The position numbers were made by a program, and so were the translations under genes. From assembly GCA_022747635.1 (NCBI GenBank), contig JAKTNV010000014.1:11228610-11292609 (forward strand): a DNA stretch of 64,000 bases. The letters are read 5' to 3'. Positions 12,381 through 24,133 of this stretch are shown here, piece by piece (the stretch's first letter is position 1; the number at the start of each line of letters is the position of its first letter). This stretch comes from Hetaerina americana (Eukaryota > Arthropoda > Insecta > Odonata > Calopterygidae). The notes under the pieces were generated by a model. The model saw only the letters and a list, made by a program, of their open reading frames with translations, did no database searches and had not been told where the DNA came from.

Positions 12381-12945
12381 CATATGTACTGTTCGAATCG
12401 TAGAACCTCAAGAAGCAACATTCCGCACGATCGCTATTCTCATTTATTCATTTGCCCAGTTCTAATCCCACAACATAGTTTCCAAATCGGGCCGTCGTTA
12501 TTAAAATAAACACTCAAGAATAGCACATTGATGACAATCATGGAGATATGAAATAAAGGAAACTTTTTGCATTCATTCTCCGCAAAAAAAGAGGCTCGTT
12601 TTGACATAATGTTTCAAATAACTGGTCCACTTTCAAGAAGATTTGGAGTGAGTACTCATATTCTTTTCCAATGTCACTTTTCTTGCCCGTTCATCATGTT
12701 ACAAGTCCATCTTATTTCTGATTTAAATAATTCGTTTCTCGCACAGTAAGTCATTAATATTAGTCGGTACATATAGTCGCAGCTTTCGAGTCATGAAGTC
12801 GCCTCTCAATAAGGCCTTGATGAAGATCATCTTATTGGTTCAGGTGACCAAATTAATACATAGTAGGCGTCTGCGCGAAAGATATACTTCCCTTTAGGCC
12901 TTTTCGGTTGGAGCGAATGATCATTCCCCGAGGAAAGGCAGCGAA
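12381..12945. other. Non-coding stretch with a possible retroelement terminus
   Basis: No gene. On the minus strand, 12775-12850 reads as a GC-patterned block containing GACTCGAAAGCTGCGAC (about 12775-12791). It resembles the stem-plus-GAAA layout of hammerhead-type element termini, but the match is weak. Confidence 0.3.
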
Positions 12946-13690
12946 AGACGCGCTTTCAAATTGGAGTGGGATATGCCGTACAATTCACGCCTGCACGCAC
13001 CCAGAAGGCCGAATCCGCGCATCCGCTCCGTGAGCGAATTCTCCGAGGAGCCTTCTGAATTTCAAGGTGACTGCTTGGTTGTGAGTGAGCGATTTTTATT
13101 CCTGAGCAAGACGTGGGTGCCCGTCGGAAACAGTAGCGGGCGATTAGACCCCCCTCGTGAACATGTTTGCAAAAACATTGACGTTTAAATTAAAAAAAGC
13201 CTCCAGTCCCTCCCAATCGGAAATGGCCATTTCCGGGCCTTTGGACTGGTGTTTCAAGCCGAGACTCGCACGGCGGCGAGCGTCGCCCCTTCAATGAGGG
13301 TCTCCGTCGCACAGGAATAGGAAGTGCCCTCGAATGCACGTCCTCACGTGCAGCGGGCGCAACTCAACGCCCGTTCCGCGGAAATACTCTCTTGCGCCGT
13401 GCCGAATTTCAACGCGACCGGTTGCATTTGCTGTGCAGCAGAGTGCAAGAGGTGGTTATCATCCCATTCTATCGGTAAGGGGGGTCTCGAGTGAGCTATT
13501 GTTACGTAGCAGCACGCTGGGCGCACGGTCGGCGCAGATTGCGACCAAGGCACGAGAGCGTGCGTCGATGGGCTTTCATGCCGGACTCAAGCGGAAGACA
13601 ACAGGACGAAAGGGACAGACGGCAAATGATAAGATATACAAGCATTGTCAACTGATCGATAAGCGCCAAAAAATACCCCCAAAATAAATA
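12946..13690. other. CpG-rich island, no assigned gene
   Basis: Less purine-biased and more CpG-rich than the other islands. Frames at 12961-13188 and 13334-13687 (plus, 75 and 117 codons) cover most of it. Neither contains a motif I recognise, and the second becomes lysine-rich and AT-biased at its end. An unrecognised exon is possible; a methylation-free regulatory island is equally plausible. Confidence 0.35.
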
Positions 13691-14275
13691 TGCGATGTAG
13701 ATATTCTAAAATTACCCAAGCTTAAACTATATACTACCCTCCGAATGTCACCGCCCTCGGCAAACCATGTTCGCCCAAAGGTGAAACCCAGAATAAATAG
13801 CCGAAAGAAAATCATCTCTAATCCTTAGGTTCGACAATGTAATACATTCCATGAATCTTGACGAGGATTACGCATAAGGATAATACCTTAGGTGACTTCT
13901 TTGTTTACGAAATGCGTGAAATATTCCTACATAATATTCAACAGTCAATATTCATCCATGACTAAATCAAAGGTCAACAAAACACCGGATATAAGTTACA
14001 GATGAGAGGATTTAATTCGCTATAGATCACCGAAGACATCAACAAATTGAAATAAAACAGAAAATTCACTAACGAAATTTGTAGAGAAAAATGGAAACAT
14101 CATCAATCCAGTTGCCCACTGGCAGGGTGGGTGGCAGGGGCCACATACGATGACGATCGTCTTATGAACGTCGTTTGGCGGAACATTCCGTCCAATTGTT
14201 AAGCTCCCACTGGCGATTTTCCCTATAGGTCACTTAAGCACACCTTCTTCAAGCAATACAATTCTGAAGAAGGTA
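13691..14275. other. AT-rich non-coding stretch
   Basis: No gene or repeat recognised. Confidence 0.45.
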
Positions 14276-14480
14276 GCGGAGATCGAGGTGATGAGGTGAC
14301 TATTTTATTATCTTCCCATATCTCAAGTTCGAGTTCCCATACCTCAAGACTCAAGTTCGATTCCAGGACTTCGGAATAACTTTCCTGGGTATTCAACTTG
14401 TCTGCCGTTCGGAAAACAGGACCTGTTGTTCAGGTTGTTTCATCTGGAAACATCTAGTCTTTCTCCCAGGGCAGATTTAT
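14276..14480 (+). mobile_element. SINE with family A-like head and a different body
   Basis: The first 50-60 bases (GATCGAGGTGATGAGGTGAC and onward) align with the tRNA-like head of family A. A B-box-like GTTCGA follows twice (near 14330 and 14357) because a short segment is duplicated. The downstream body does not match family A. It ends near TTTATACC with no obvious tail. It is best read as a degenerate SINE that shares only its Pol III head with family A. Confidence 0.4.
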
Positions 14481-14639
14481 ACCAAAGCAAGATTTCTCTA
14501 CGCGCGTAACCCTCTCTCTCAATATTCTATCACCCTGCAACTTTGAATATTCGTCACCTGTTTACAACGAAACGATTTCAACTTCACGAATGCTATTAAT
14601 CATCAGGTACCATTTGCTCTAGTGACTGTTGATATAATA

Positions 14640-14685
14640 CCCTCTGCCACACACCCTGTTGGAGGCTTTCAGGTTAAACTTTAGG
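14640..14685 (+). repeat. Putative LINE 3'-tail fragment
   Basis: CTGCCACACACCCTGTTGGA resembles the block at 5865-5880 (CCGCCACACACCCTTGCGG). It is too short to define an element alone; the assignment rests on recurrence within the window. Confidence 0.3.
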
Positions 14686-14894
14686 GCCAATAAATGGAAC
14701 CGATTGCCTGCCAGATACCTACTGAATTATTACATACTATTAATGCCTATATGCTTCAAAATCAAGCTGGCAACAAATCTCGAACATCACATTTACGCTT
14801 CGGTTGACTGAAAATTTCAATTATTCCTCGTTAAACCTATATTTGTCCGTTTTAGAGGAGTTTTGATGACCTATAAGGCGCAGAAAATATTCGC

Positions 14895-15233
14895 GGTAGA
14901 AGTAGTTTTAGGGGAGGCGATCGACAGCTGAGGTCATTTGCGTATGCGGGAATTACATTTGCAGATTGCGCCTGCGTATTAGGGATGGATGGGAAAGGCG
15001 GAAAGATGGAGAGAAACCTGGCGTCGGCATTAGCCTACGCTTAACGAAAAGCTCAAGAGGTCCGCAGTTTAACGTCCCATTCGATGGACGGCGTACACAC
15101 TTAAAGTGTCCTCCACAAAGCACCTCCAGTAGGGATCGGGATACCACTGAAAAATATCTGCCATCTCCAGGATTCGAACCCGGGTCCTCGGGTTGGGAAG
15201 CCAGCAAATTAGCCACCGCACCATCTCGAGCCC
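14895..15233 (-). mobile_element. SINE family A, copy 1, with 14-bp target-site duplication
   Basis: On the minus strand the element starts with a tRNA-like head (B box GGTTCGAATCC near 15173-15183). The family body follows (TTTTTCAGTGGTATC, CGTCCATCGAATGGGACGTT, GCCGACGCC) and it ends in a TAC-rich tail. It is bracketed by CAGAAAATATTCGC at 14881-14894 and 15234-15247, a perfect 14-bp direct repeat that fixes both ends. About 34 extra bases (14943-14977) near its 3' end are absent from the other copies. Frames at 14953-15271 on both strands are shadows of this repeat. Confidence 0.9.
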
Positions 15234-15247
15234 CAGAAAATATTCGC

Positions 15248-16646
15248 ACCCTTATAAATGGATTGAAATAATTCAGAATGCTTCATATAGCCTTCTGCAT
15301 ATCCCAGCGACAGCTTGCAGAGTATTTTTCAAATACATATTTAAATCAAAGTACCTTTTTTCGGCATTATTGAAAATTAGATCTATTAATAACCTAATTG
15401 AATGTAGCTTGGTAAATAATAAGTGTAAATAGCTAAATACGTGTCCTAACGAAGCACCAAAAGAAAAAACTAAACTTCTGCTTCAAATGAGCCTCGGAAC
15501 CAAGGAGTCCCTTTTTAGCGAATAATATTGTTCTTGATCAACGGGCCTATGCACGAAGGCATCAGAGCTCGTGGCCTATCTTCAAGAGTCACTACTCACG
15601 ATTTTAACGTTTGGCACCATCCAAATGATGGAAGAAATTCCCATTTAAAAACGAATGGCATGAAAATTGGTGATTTTCACCGACCAAAAATTAACAAAAG
15701 CGATACTTCCAGAATTGAGTTCTAGTTAAATACATCGTCACCCACAAACAGACACCAAAATAGATCGTCTATGGTCCCCTAGATATAAAGGACTCCAAGA
15801 TTTGACTTCAGAACCTACACGTGTTGGTTTCTTTTATGTCCTCGAAAGTGACGCAATCACAAGGTTTTCCTCTGGAACTATGCCAAATTCGAAGATAGGA
15901 AGACGGGGAATGAGTTGAAAACGCAAAACATACATGGGGTACAGTCACTAAGATTTCCTCAAGAGTTGTTCCCCGATAAATTTTAAACCTACAAATCGTT
16001 TGCCCACCTTAAACTTCTACATACTTCTGGTGATTAAAATCACGTGAATTCTCTCATTTCCTGTTTTGTGGCTTGAGTCAAAACGCAGTAAAATTTTCAC
16101 CGACTGGCGGGAACCGGTTTTCAATATTAGTCATTTAAAAAAAGTAAAAGGACGATATTCACGAAATCGTATGGCTGGATGAGGAGGTTCCCAAGAGGTC
16201 TGATCAGAGTCACTTCCGACAATGCCTTATGAGCATCGAGGATTCCTTACCTTTTAGATCAGACGTTCGAATACCGTCTTAATACAAATCCTTTTTCGCA
16301 CTTTTAGTACGGCCAATGATATAACGAAAGGTGTTTCATAGCGAGGGAGAGATCCGGAATGTGTGAGTCAAAGAAACTGACTGAACGAGAAAAAATTCAT
16401 ATCCTCCTTCCGATTTTTCCAGAACAGCGGCAATAAGAAGCCTGATCAATCGATTGGAGAAGGAGATAGTTTGGGAAACCATGGGAAGCCCGAATAAATA
16501 AATTAAATGCTTGGCACCATGTGATCTGAAGGTATCTCCTGAAATGAATCTATATAATTGGTGCCATTAATACTAATTTTAACAAAAACATTGAAGAAGT
16601 AGGTTCTCTCTCATCTTCTCCAAGGTTTAATTAGGATGTAGTGTTC
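15248..16646. other. Non-coding stretch between two SINE copies
   Basis: No gene recognised. GCTTGCAGAGTATTTTTC near 15310 again resembles the putative LINE-tail block. The frames at 15193-15432 and 15528-15725 lack domains. Confidence 0.5.
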
Positions 16647-16955
16647 TTGGGGATCGAGATGATGCGGTGGCTATCATACTGGCTTCCCACCCAGAGGGCC
16701 CGGGTTCATACCCCGGTGGTGTTGAATATTTTTCAGTGTTATCTCGATCCCTGCTTGAGGTGCCTTGTGGAGGGCACTTTGAGTGAGTACGCCGTCCGTC
16801 GGACGGGACGTTAAGCTGCGGAGCCCTTGGCGCCTTTCGTAAAGAGTAGGCCAATGCCGACGCCGGGTTTCTCTCCACCCTTCATCCTTTCCTGTCCATC
16901 CCCTAATGGAGCAAATGACCTCAGCTGTCGGTCACCTTCCCTAAATACTACTACT
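16647..16955 (+). mobile_element. SINE family A, copy 2
   Basis: Same order as copy 4 (47080-47391): a GGGGATCGAGATG head, a B box with one change (GGTTCATACCC, 16703-16713), the conserved body and a terminal ACT repeat (16946-16955). Full length by comparison with copy 4. No convincing target-site duplication was visible, so its ends rest on alignment to the other copies. Confidence 0.85.
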
Positions 16956-17590
16956 GTGGTGGCCATTGAATACATCAAAAAATTTAATGGATGGGAAGAA
17001 GCATTTCACAAATGGAGAAATGAATCCGATATAGCTACAGTACACCCATATTACTATCATCCAATTCATTATAATCAATACGCCTGTGCCATAGCAGGTA
17101 TCATAATATTACTGCAATAACTAATCCAACTGCTCAGGATTTGTTTCACTTAATATTGTAATGATAAGATGCCAAAATCAATAGAAAGTATTATCAAATG
17201 AGGATTAAATACATATTACGGCCATTAAACCAGATGTGATTTGATTGACCTAATAATTTGATCAACTACCGCAAGTGAGTTTCGAAATGTGATGTGGTTT
17301 TAGCTTAACTCTGAGTTGCTTAAAATATACAAAAATATATTTTTTACTTAAGCTCCTTATCAGATGAATAATTTATTGACGTAATTCATAAACTTACCGC
17401 AGATGAACAAACTGTAACCGCTGGTTCATCATCATCGAATCTCTCCCCAAATTTCACCCACCTCCCGATTCTCCCACATGCTTAGGAAATAAAAAAAAAT
17501 TCCTGAGATCAAATGAGTTTCCCAATTGGATTGCAAGCAATAGAGATGAATATTTGCGGCAATCGGTAAGGATAACCAGTTTTTTTTTTG
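16956..17590. other. AT-rich non-coding stretch
   Basis: Nothing recognised apart from a run of T near 17580. Confidence 0.5.
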
Positions 17591-18330
17591 CTCACTGGAC
17601 AAGGAACAAAAAGAGACGAAGGATGTTAGGGAGGAGGAGGCGTGAATCTGATCGGCAACGGAGAAAAAGTGAAAGAGGGGGGAGATGAAGACCCTTGAGG
17701 AAGAAGAAGAAGAACAAGCTCACGGACCTGTATGGGTTGAGACGGAGTAGGAATTAAAAAAATATATAAACCCAGGTACAGAACATCACACGCTTCCGCG
17801 TGAAGAGCTAGAGCATTTTCATTTTCTAACCGCAGAGAACGTTCCCCATCTCCCGCTCTCCATTTTCGGAAAAGTCGCTCGATAAAATTACCCACTTTCG
17901 CGTTTTACGACGCGGATCCATCTCGCCAACCCCCTCTTTGGCGATCTTCACGTTAGGGAACTCATACAGAAGGCTATTCAATTGGCCGAACAAACGGCTA
18001 CCCACCCCTACGTCCAAGTGGGGCGTCACGTCCGGGAGACAAGCCTACTAATCACGAGGAGCACGTATTGCATGCCCGCTCCGTGTAGACGCGGACGACC
18101 GCCAGGGGGGTGGGGAGGGGGGGCAGCGGCGAGAGAGACACGAAGCGGCTCGATTCTCGATTGCGGGGGAAAGGAGGAGCGCGATTTGATTCGACGAGAG
18201 AACATACTCTTATAAATGTTTGTCCCTCTACTCGGGTGAGGACGATCCGCCAGAGCAAAAACTGCGAGCTCGCCTAACGAGGGAAGGGGGGGGGGGAAGA
18301 GAGAAAAAAACAAGCAAGTGATCATTCTTC
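17591..18330. other. GC-rich island with a TATA-like box
   Basis: The plus strand is purine-rich at 17610-17720 and CpG/G-rich at 18080-18180, ending in a long G run near 18285. TATAAAT occurs at 18211-18217, but the only donor-like GGTGAG lies too close downstream (about 18235) to make a sensible exon. Frames on both strands (for example 18026-18325 minus) are compositional. Confidence 0.4.
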
Positions 18331-21300
18331 GAAAGCAAAGGGATAAATAATACGCATCGCCATAAGAATGAGCGACTGAGATGAGTGGCGGGAAAGATAT
18401 CGTGCCAAGAGCTTGGAGCGGAGATTTTTAAAAATACATCTCATAAAAAGAATTGCTGTCGTTAAAGAGAAAAATAACAAGAGGAGTGTAAAGGAATAAT
18501 GACAGCGTTTTTCATCGCAGTTCCAACGATTTTGTTGATTCAGAGCTGCATTAAGCAGTAGGGTAATAAATATCAACTTATCTGAGTCATTTGAAAATTT
18601 ATTTGCGTAACACGCGGCAGGTATGCGTACTGGCTTCCTTTCCTAACATCCCCCTCGTAGGGGGATGTCGCGGAATTTATCACGCTTCAAAATCGACCTG
18701 TCGATAAAAACAAATGAGAATTTTGTCCGATGGATAGTGAGGAGTACAGCGTGGTGGATACCAACCGTCTCCTATGATTAAGTGATAAAATGAACCTCGC
18801 CAGTAAGAAAATGCAGCTAAAAACTCAGGGAAATATTGTATTCCAGCATTTGCCACGTCAAGCGAAAGCGTCCATTTTATATATCTGCGGACAATTTGAT
18901 TCGACCAAAATACGACGAACAACCTTACATTTCTCATTTGCATAAACTGCAGTTTCCTCTATTGTAATTCATTTTCATCCTTTCCATCAGCCCTCTTCGT
19001 CTTCCACAACTGCCACTTATCACTGAATTATTTTATACCACAACGCGTACGAAATTAAGAAATTAAATTTTTTCGGTGAAAGTCTTATGTTATATATTTA
19101 TAGTATGTATTGACTTATTTTTACCGGAAGTCCTCAACGGAATTCATACACGAGGGTATGCCTTAAGCTAGTTGAAATAAAACAAAATTGCATTTAAAAT
19201 AAGTCAGAACAACAAAATCGACCATCTGGCATCGAAAGACCAACTTAAGCGGTAATTTCAGTCAAGAAATAACTCACGACCCATCTCCATTTTATTCGCT
19301 AGATGTTTTTGCAAAATGAAACCATAGAAAAGCAAACAGCAACCTTCGCTTCAAAAATGGTTTCCATTATGCGCAACCAAGGTAAGTGAAATTTTTGTTC
19401 CATTTTTGTCACTCAAACTTCCCTCGTGTTAGTTTACCATCCGTCTTGTCGATGTCATCTAAGGGTCTGTCAGTCATTGATGGGCTGGGTCAAAGCCGAA
19501 GCGAACATCCTGTTTTCAGGCAGGGAAGAAAGCAAGAAAACTGCTCTTTCAAAACCCTCAGCTGAAGAGCTGCATAACGCTTTGTCCTTGAGCTATCAAA
19601 ATAAATTTTATTTACCACGACCCATAATTAAGGCAAAATAATGTGAAACGGATATGCTAATTGACATAGCTCAGCAAATTATTGCCTCCTAAATTTTACA
19701 CATATACCTAATGACAAGTAAGAGAAAAACGGCAATTGTTACCGGAAACCTCTTTAAATCTAATGCCATCAGTAATTTGGTTACTAATACCGGTCGCGAC
19801 CGAATAAATCCGACGTAGCGTGTTTTTGCGGAATTGGCGAATGATTCTAAATTTAGATCAACCCGCCAATGTCAGCAGTTGAGCAGTTCAAAGCAGAAGT
19901 TCAAACTGAATTATTATTTTTTGTTTCGCGGCGAGATATCTTAAATTTGCCGATCGATTTTAACTTAAACTAAAACTATGTATTAACTCTTGAGAAAGTA
20001 CGCCCCTTAAATAATGAGATAGGATAAAAGAGTAACAGAAACCACGCAAAGACGACAACTTTGAAGGTCGCACGCCGAACTCTATTAAAATACGTTTCGT
20101 ACTCACCAAAGGGGAAAATCTCTAAGGGCGAAGCACCAAAAATGGCATTCAAAAACTTTTTAATAAGAGAATTAAAGACTACAGATAAACATATATCACC
20201 AAACATCATGGAGAGAAAAGAACTGAAATAGTTACGCTTTCTATTCTACTGGAAACCCTGCCAAAAACATAACCTGGAGTTACTTCCATTACACTAATCA
20301 ATAACATTAGTAAACGAGCCGTGGTTTTTAAATGGGTTCCATTAATCGCCTCATTTTATCTCTCTGTTGTACGCAATAAGAGGTTAATGAAGATTGGATA
20401 ATAATAATAGGATTTTGATCCTGTCAAAGTGGGTTTAAATGTGTGGCTCCATAACTTAAGTGTCCTGAAAAAAAGCGTGCGGCAACCGCGAAACAAATAT
20501 CACCAACCAATTAGAGTTTTACAGTTTAACACGCCGTCCCTGAATAAATAACTCTACGCATTGCAAAAAAGGAAATAAAATAAAGGGATTCTATAGAACT
20601 ATATAAACAGTAAAAATCAATGCTTTGGTTCCATGATTCATTCCTAAACATATAGGATACATATATGAAACAGTAGTATGACACTGACGCCACAAATAAC
20701 TAAATAGTATCTACTAATATGATACCAGAATTATGGAGCAACTTGGCAAATTTTTCTTACCCTTCGATATTCTACCTGGTTCTGATATAACTAAGAAGCT
20801 AACGTGCATTGTTCAATATTTGAATATATTCCGGAGATGACGAGTGTCCTGGCATTTTACAAATGCAACATGAAACAGTCATGTCACACTTGCTCATAAC
20901 TGAGTTAATTTCATACCCTATTGGTTCCGTTGGACACGGATATTTTCAAAAATAAACTCTGGAGTCGGCCATTCGCATTCGACTATAACGTTTTCATATC
21001 TGAGCCTAAGAAAATAGAAAGATAATTACATTTTGAAAATGAAATTCATCCTTCATGCCCATTGAAAACGTTTGTGATTAACGTCGACGCGGAGCTCGAT
21101 GTGTACGTTCCTGCTAAAAGACCTAAATATTTTCTTATGAGAATGAACTTCACTCACACTCAAATATCTCTCATGCAAAGGCGTTGTGAGGCATCAACAA
21201 AGACTCGAAATTACTGCACTATAACTCAAGTCTAACCGAACTCGGATCGCTGTTTTTATATGCATCGCATACCTATGCTCTAAGATGAAAAAGGCCAACT

Positions 21301-22290
21301 GGAAATAAAATTGCGAATGGAAGACTTTGAACATCGTTCCCTGATTTCTCGTCAGGTTAACAGATTGCAACTTCTAATAACTAAAGCATAATAAAGAACG
21401 TAAATTAATTTTTATCTAGTTGATAACAAAACAAGATCAAAGCCATAATCACACAATCCTGAAAAGGTCTTAGTTTAACTTTCTATTTTACTTACAAGAG
21501 GTTTAGATTTGGGGTTCATCAGGAATAAAATACTATGCTACCAGTCCGCCTTGCACTTCTATCGGAGAAAAACAACATCCGAATTAATTTTAAATTCCAA
21601 AGAGGGCGAATGCAGTTTCAATCAGATCATGCCAAACCCTCATGGCAATCTCTTTGTGCGAAATCTGGATAGAACTTTGATGACGCCTGACTCCAAAACA
21701 TCTTATAGCAAATCCCATAGCGAATAAATGGGCCCCTCTTTAATGACGGATGTCCTATACCTACTATTCTCATGCCACTATATTGTAGCATCATGAAAAA
21801 ATGTTTTTTGATAATACAATTTTTCGCATAAGCTCCCATAAAAATATGACTTCTTTAGTTCCATTGAGCTCATAACCAAAAAAATAAAACAGCTCAAATA
21901 CGGAAAAAAAGAAATCGCATATGACATAGCCTATTAAAAATATTACGTATTACTTATGAAGGACAATCACGAGTCTCGTATTCCATTCATTACTTCGCAG
22001 ATAAATTCTTTTCACCAATGAGGATAACATGTTTCAATAAGCCAGGGCATGACAGCTGCCAGGCCCCACTTAATGTGAAATGTCAGAAGTTGAGCAATAA
22101 AAGTTTTCAAAATATTTCTTATGTCTCGTGAGAATGGCGTGATGTTCTAAAACGTAGTAATATTAGAAAAGAATTCGAAGAAATTAGGATAAAATCATAT
22201 GGTTTAAAGAAGCGTGCGGCACAGGTCGGGATAACTTCCAAAGTTCTATTCAATAATCGAACGAATTTATACATGCATATACCTTTATCT
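18331..22290. other. Long AT-rich non-coding stretch
   Basis: About 4 kb without a recognisable gene, RNA or repeat family. The longest frames (18680-18943 minus, 19976-20209 minus, 21509-21727 plus) are short and domain-free. Confidence 0.5.
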
Positions 22291-22362
22291 ACGTATGTAT
22301 GTATACATATATATAAATTTATATATAAATATATTTAATAATACATGCACATATATGTGTAC

Positions 22363-22438
<76 letters not shown>

Positions 22439-22453
22439 TACACACACACACAC
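22291..22453. repeat. Compound TA/CA microsatellite
   Basis: Degenerate AT-rich lead-in, a long uninterrupted TA run (about 22365-22433), then GTACATA and a CA run (about 22439-22455). Tyrosine-isoleucine frames on both strands are artefacts of the TA period. Confidence 0.95.
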
Positions 22454-23597
22454 ACGAGGAAAACTTTCAAAGCTATTTAGAGCGAGCCACGCAATTTTCA
22501 AAGTGATAAAAGAGTCATCATGTCGTCATCGGTGGACTCCAAACATCGCGGCCTGTTTCTCAGAAAAAGTGGGTTTACTTAACTACACCACCAATGCTCA
22601 CTGCTGGTGACGTTAGTTGGTATGAAGATAACCTGATAAGCGGCTAAAATACTACTTCACACCTGATTTGTGTAACGTGCTTCAACCGATACTTATATCA
22701 AGAAGATACAGTCTATTACTGTAGATAAAATTCAACAACGTGTGTACACTTAAGAAACTACTATGATGGGGAACCTAGAGTGATTTGAAAACTATTCTCG
22801 AAGGATGAGTTGAATTCGGAGACTTTGGAAATTTGGGTGATAAGAGTGATTGAGAAATAAGCTATTTTGAGAGGAATACAAAGATTTGAGTGATAGGTAG
22901 CGATTGAGCTGAGAGGGAGTTGGAGAAGGTCATGTGAAGGAGAGAAAGAAATAGGCAACAAGACATCGAAGGGGCATTGGGATGTCGAAGGCCTTTATTG
23001 AATTAGGAATTAAAGATGAAGGGTGAAGAAGAAGGAAGAGAATGAGCAAAGAACGAGTGTGTTGGAGTGGGAAATATGAGGAAGAGCTAAAGATAGAAAT
23101 AGGATTTGATGTAATAAGTGCTCACATTATGTAGAAATGTTTCTGGATTCCACTTGAATACGCCAAAGATTTCCATAACCGTTAGAAGCCAGATCATTCA
23201 CAGCGGGCCACATTCATCCATGATTAAAAAGGTTTTGTCGATCATCAAAAAGGCAATGTCGGAATGTGAAGTATAAACTATGAGGAAAGCATTCAGTAAG
23301 CCGGTCCACCAGTTATGATTAACAATATTAATTGGCATAGATAGGGAATTGCAAGTCATTATCATTTTAATTGAGATTAGGCATAATTATAAATATCTTG
23401 ACAAGCATATTGTATTTTCATTCAAACTAAATTGTCAGCACAAATATGGGGTTACTTAAAAAGAAAGAGAACGTTTTTAAATTACATATACATCTATTCC
23501 CTGCACATCGACACTGAGGCGTGGGTAGGTGGTGTATGACCCCAACATTAATCATATTAATTTAGGTAAACGTGATGCAGTAACATGGATTGCAGAT
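22454..23597. other. Non-coding stretch
   Basis: No gene. The plus strand is G/A-rich at 22770-23110 but lower in GC than the islands. Confidence 0.5.
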
Positions 23598-23605
23598 TAC
23601 CATTA

Positions 23606-23891
23606 AGACAGTTACCTCAGAGCCATAAACGCACTGGCTTCCCACCGAGAAGGCCCGGGAGATAGCAGATTTTTTTCAGTGATATTTTGATCCCTACTTG
23701 AGCACTCTTGAGTGACTATGGCGTCCGTCGGATGGGACGACTACCTGCGGACCGCTTGGCGCCGTTCGCAATGAGTAGGCTGATGCCGACGCTGGGTTTC
23801 TCCACCCCCTTTCTCCTTTCTCACCCATCCCCAATGGCGCAAACGACCTCAGCTGTAGGTCGCCTGCCTTAAAATTACTACTTCTACTCGG
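23606..23891 (+). mobile_element. SINE family A, copy 3, decayed
   Basis: Recognisable from GCACTGGCTTCCCACC through CGTCCGTCGGATGGGACG to the terminal TACTACTTCTACT. The B-box region is deleted (the GGCCCGGG block runs straight into GATAGCAG), so it could not be transcribed from its own Pol III promoter. TACCATTA occurs at 23598-23605 and again at 23892-23899, at the expected positions for an 8-bp target-site duplication. Older than copies 1 and 4 by its substitutions and deletions. Confidence 0.8.
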
Positions 23892-23941
23892 TACCATTAC
23901 CATATTCAAGAGTCTCGCCGATCTTTCTAAAAGCCTTAGTT

Positions 23942-24133
23942 TCACTCGTTATCTTCCTCTTTGCTGGAACTGCCATCATAAATTTTGCCTATTAGTAGTC
24001 CCGACCATCTTGCTTTCCTTTCGCAAATATTTCCGGCGAATCTGGCAGCTCTTTGCACCTCGACTAATTGCTGATATAATGCTTTCTTCGATGGATCCAT
24101 AATCTCGCCGAGTATCTCAGCGAATTTGGCCAT
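23942..24133 (-). CDS. Small uncharacterised open frame, 63 codons
   Basis: An ATG at 24133 opens a frame ending in TGA at 23942. The product is hydrophilic, with an acidic/basic mix and a charged C-terminus (SSSKEEDNE), predicted mostly helical. Codon use looks less AT-driven than neighbouring chance frames, and the sequence is not low-complexity. I do not recognise a family. It lies immediately beside decayed SINE copy 3, with no visible promoter or splice sites. It could be a real small protein, one exon, or a leftover from a mobile element; a chance frame remains the default. Confidence 0.2.
   Translation of the reverse strand: MAKFAEILGEIMDPSKKALYQQLVEVQRAARFAGNICERKARWSGLLIGKIYDGSSSKEEDNE

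Noticed and set aside
14953..15271. Protein-coding frames of about 100 codons on both strands
   Set aside because: They lie inside SINE copy 1; the same shadows occur in copies at 16627-16878, 23694-23945 and 47103-47321.
18211..18240. TATA box with GGTGAG donor as a first exon
   Set aside because: The donor is too close to the box to leave a transcribed exon.
22285..22480. Tyrosine-isoleucine open frames on both strands
   Set aside because: Produced by the TA microsatellite. The same applies to frames at 39501-39791, 40027-40275, 52969-53433 and 63211-63494.
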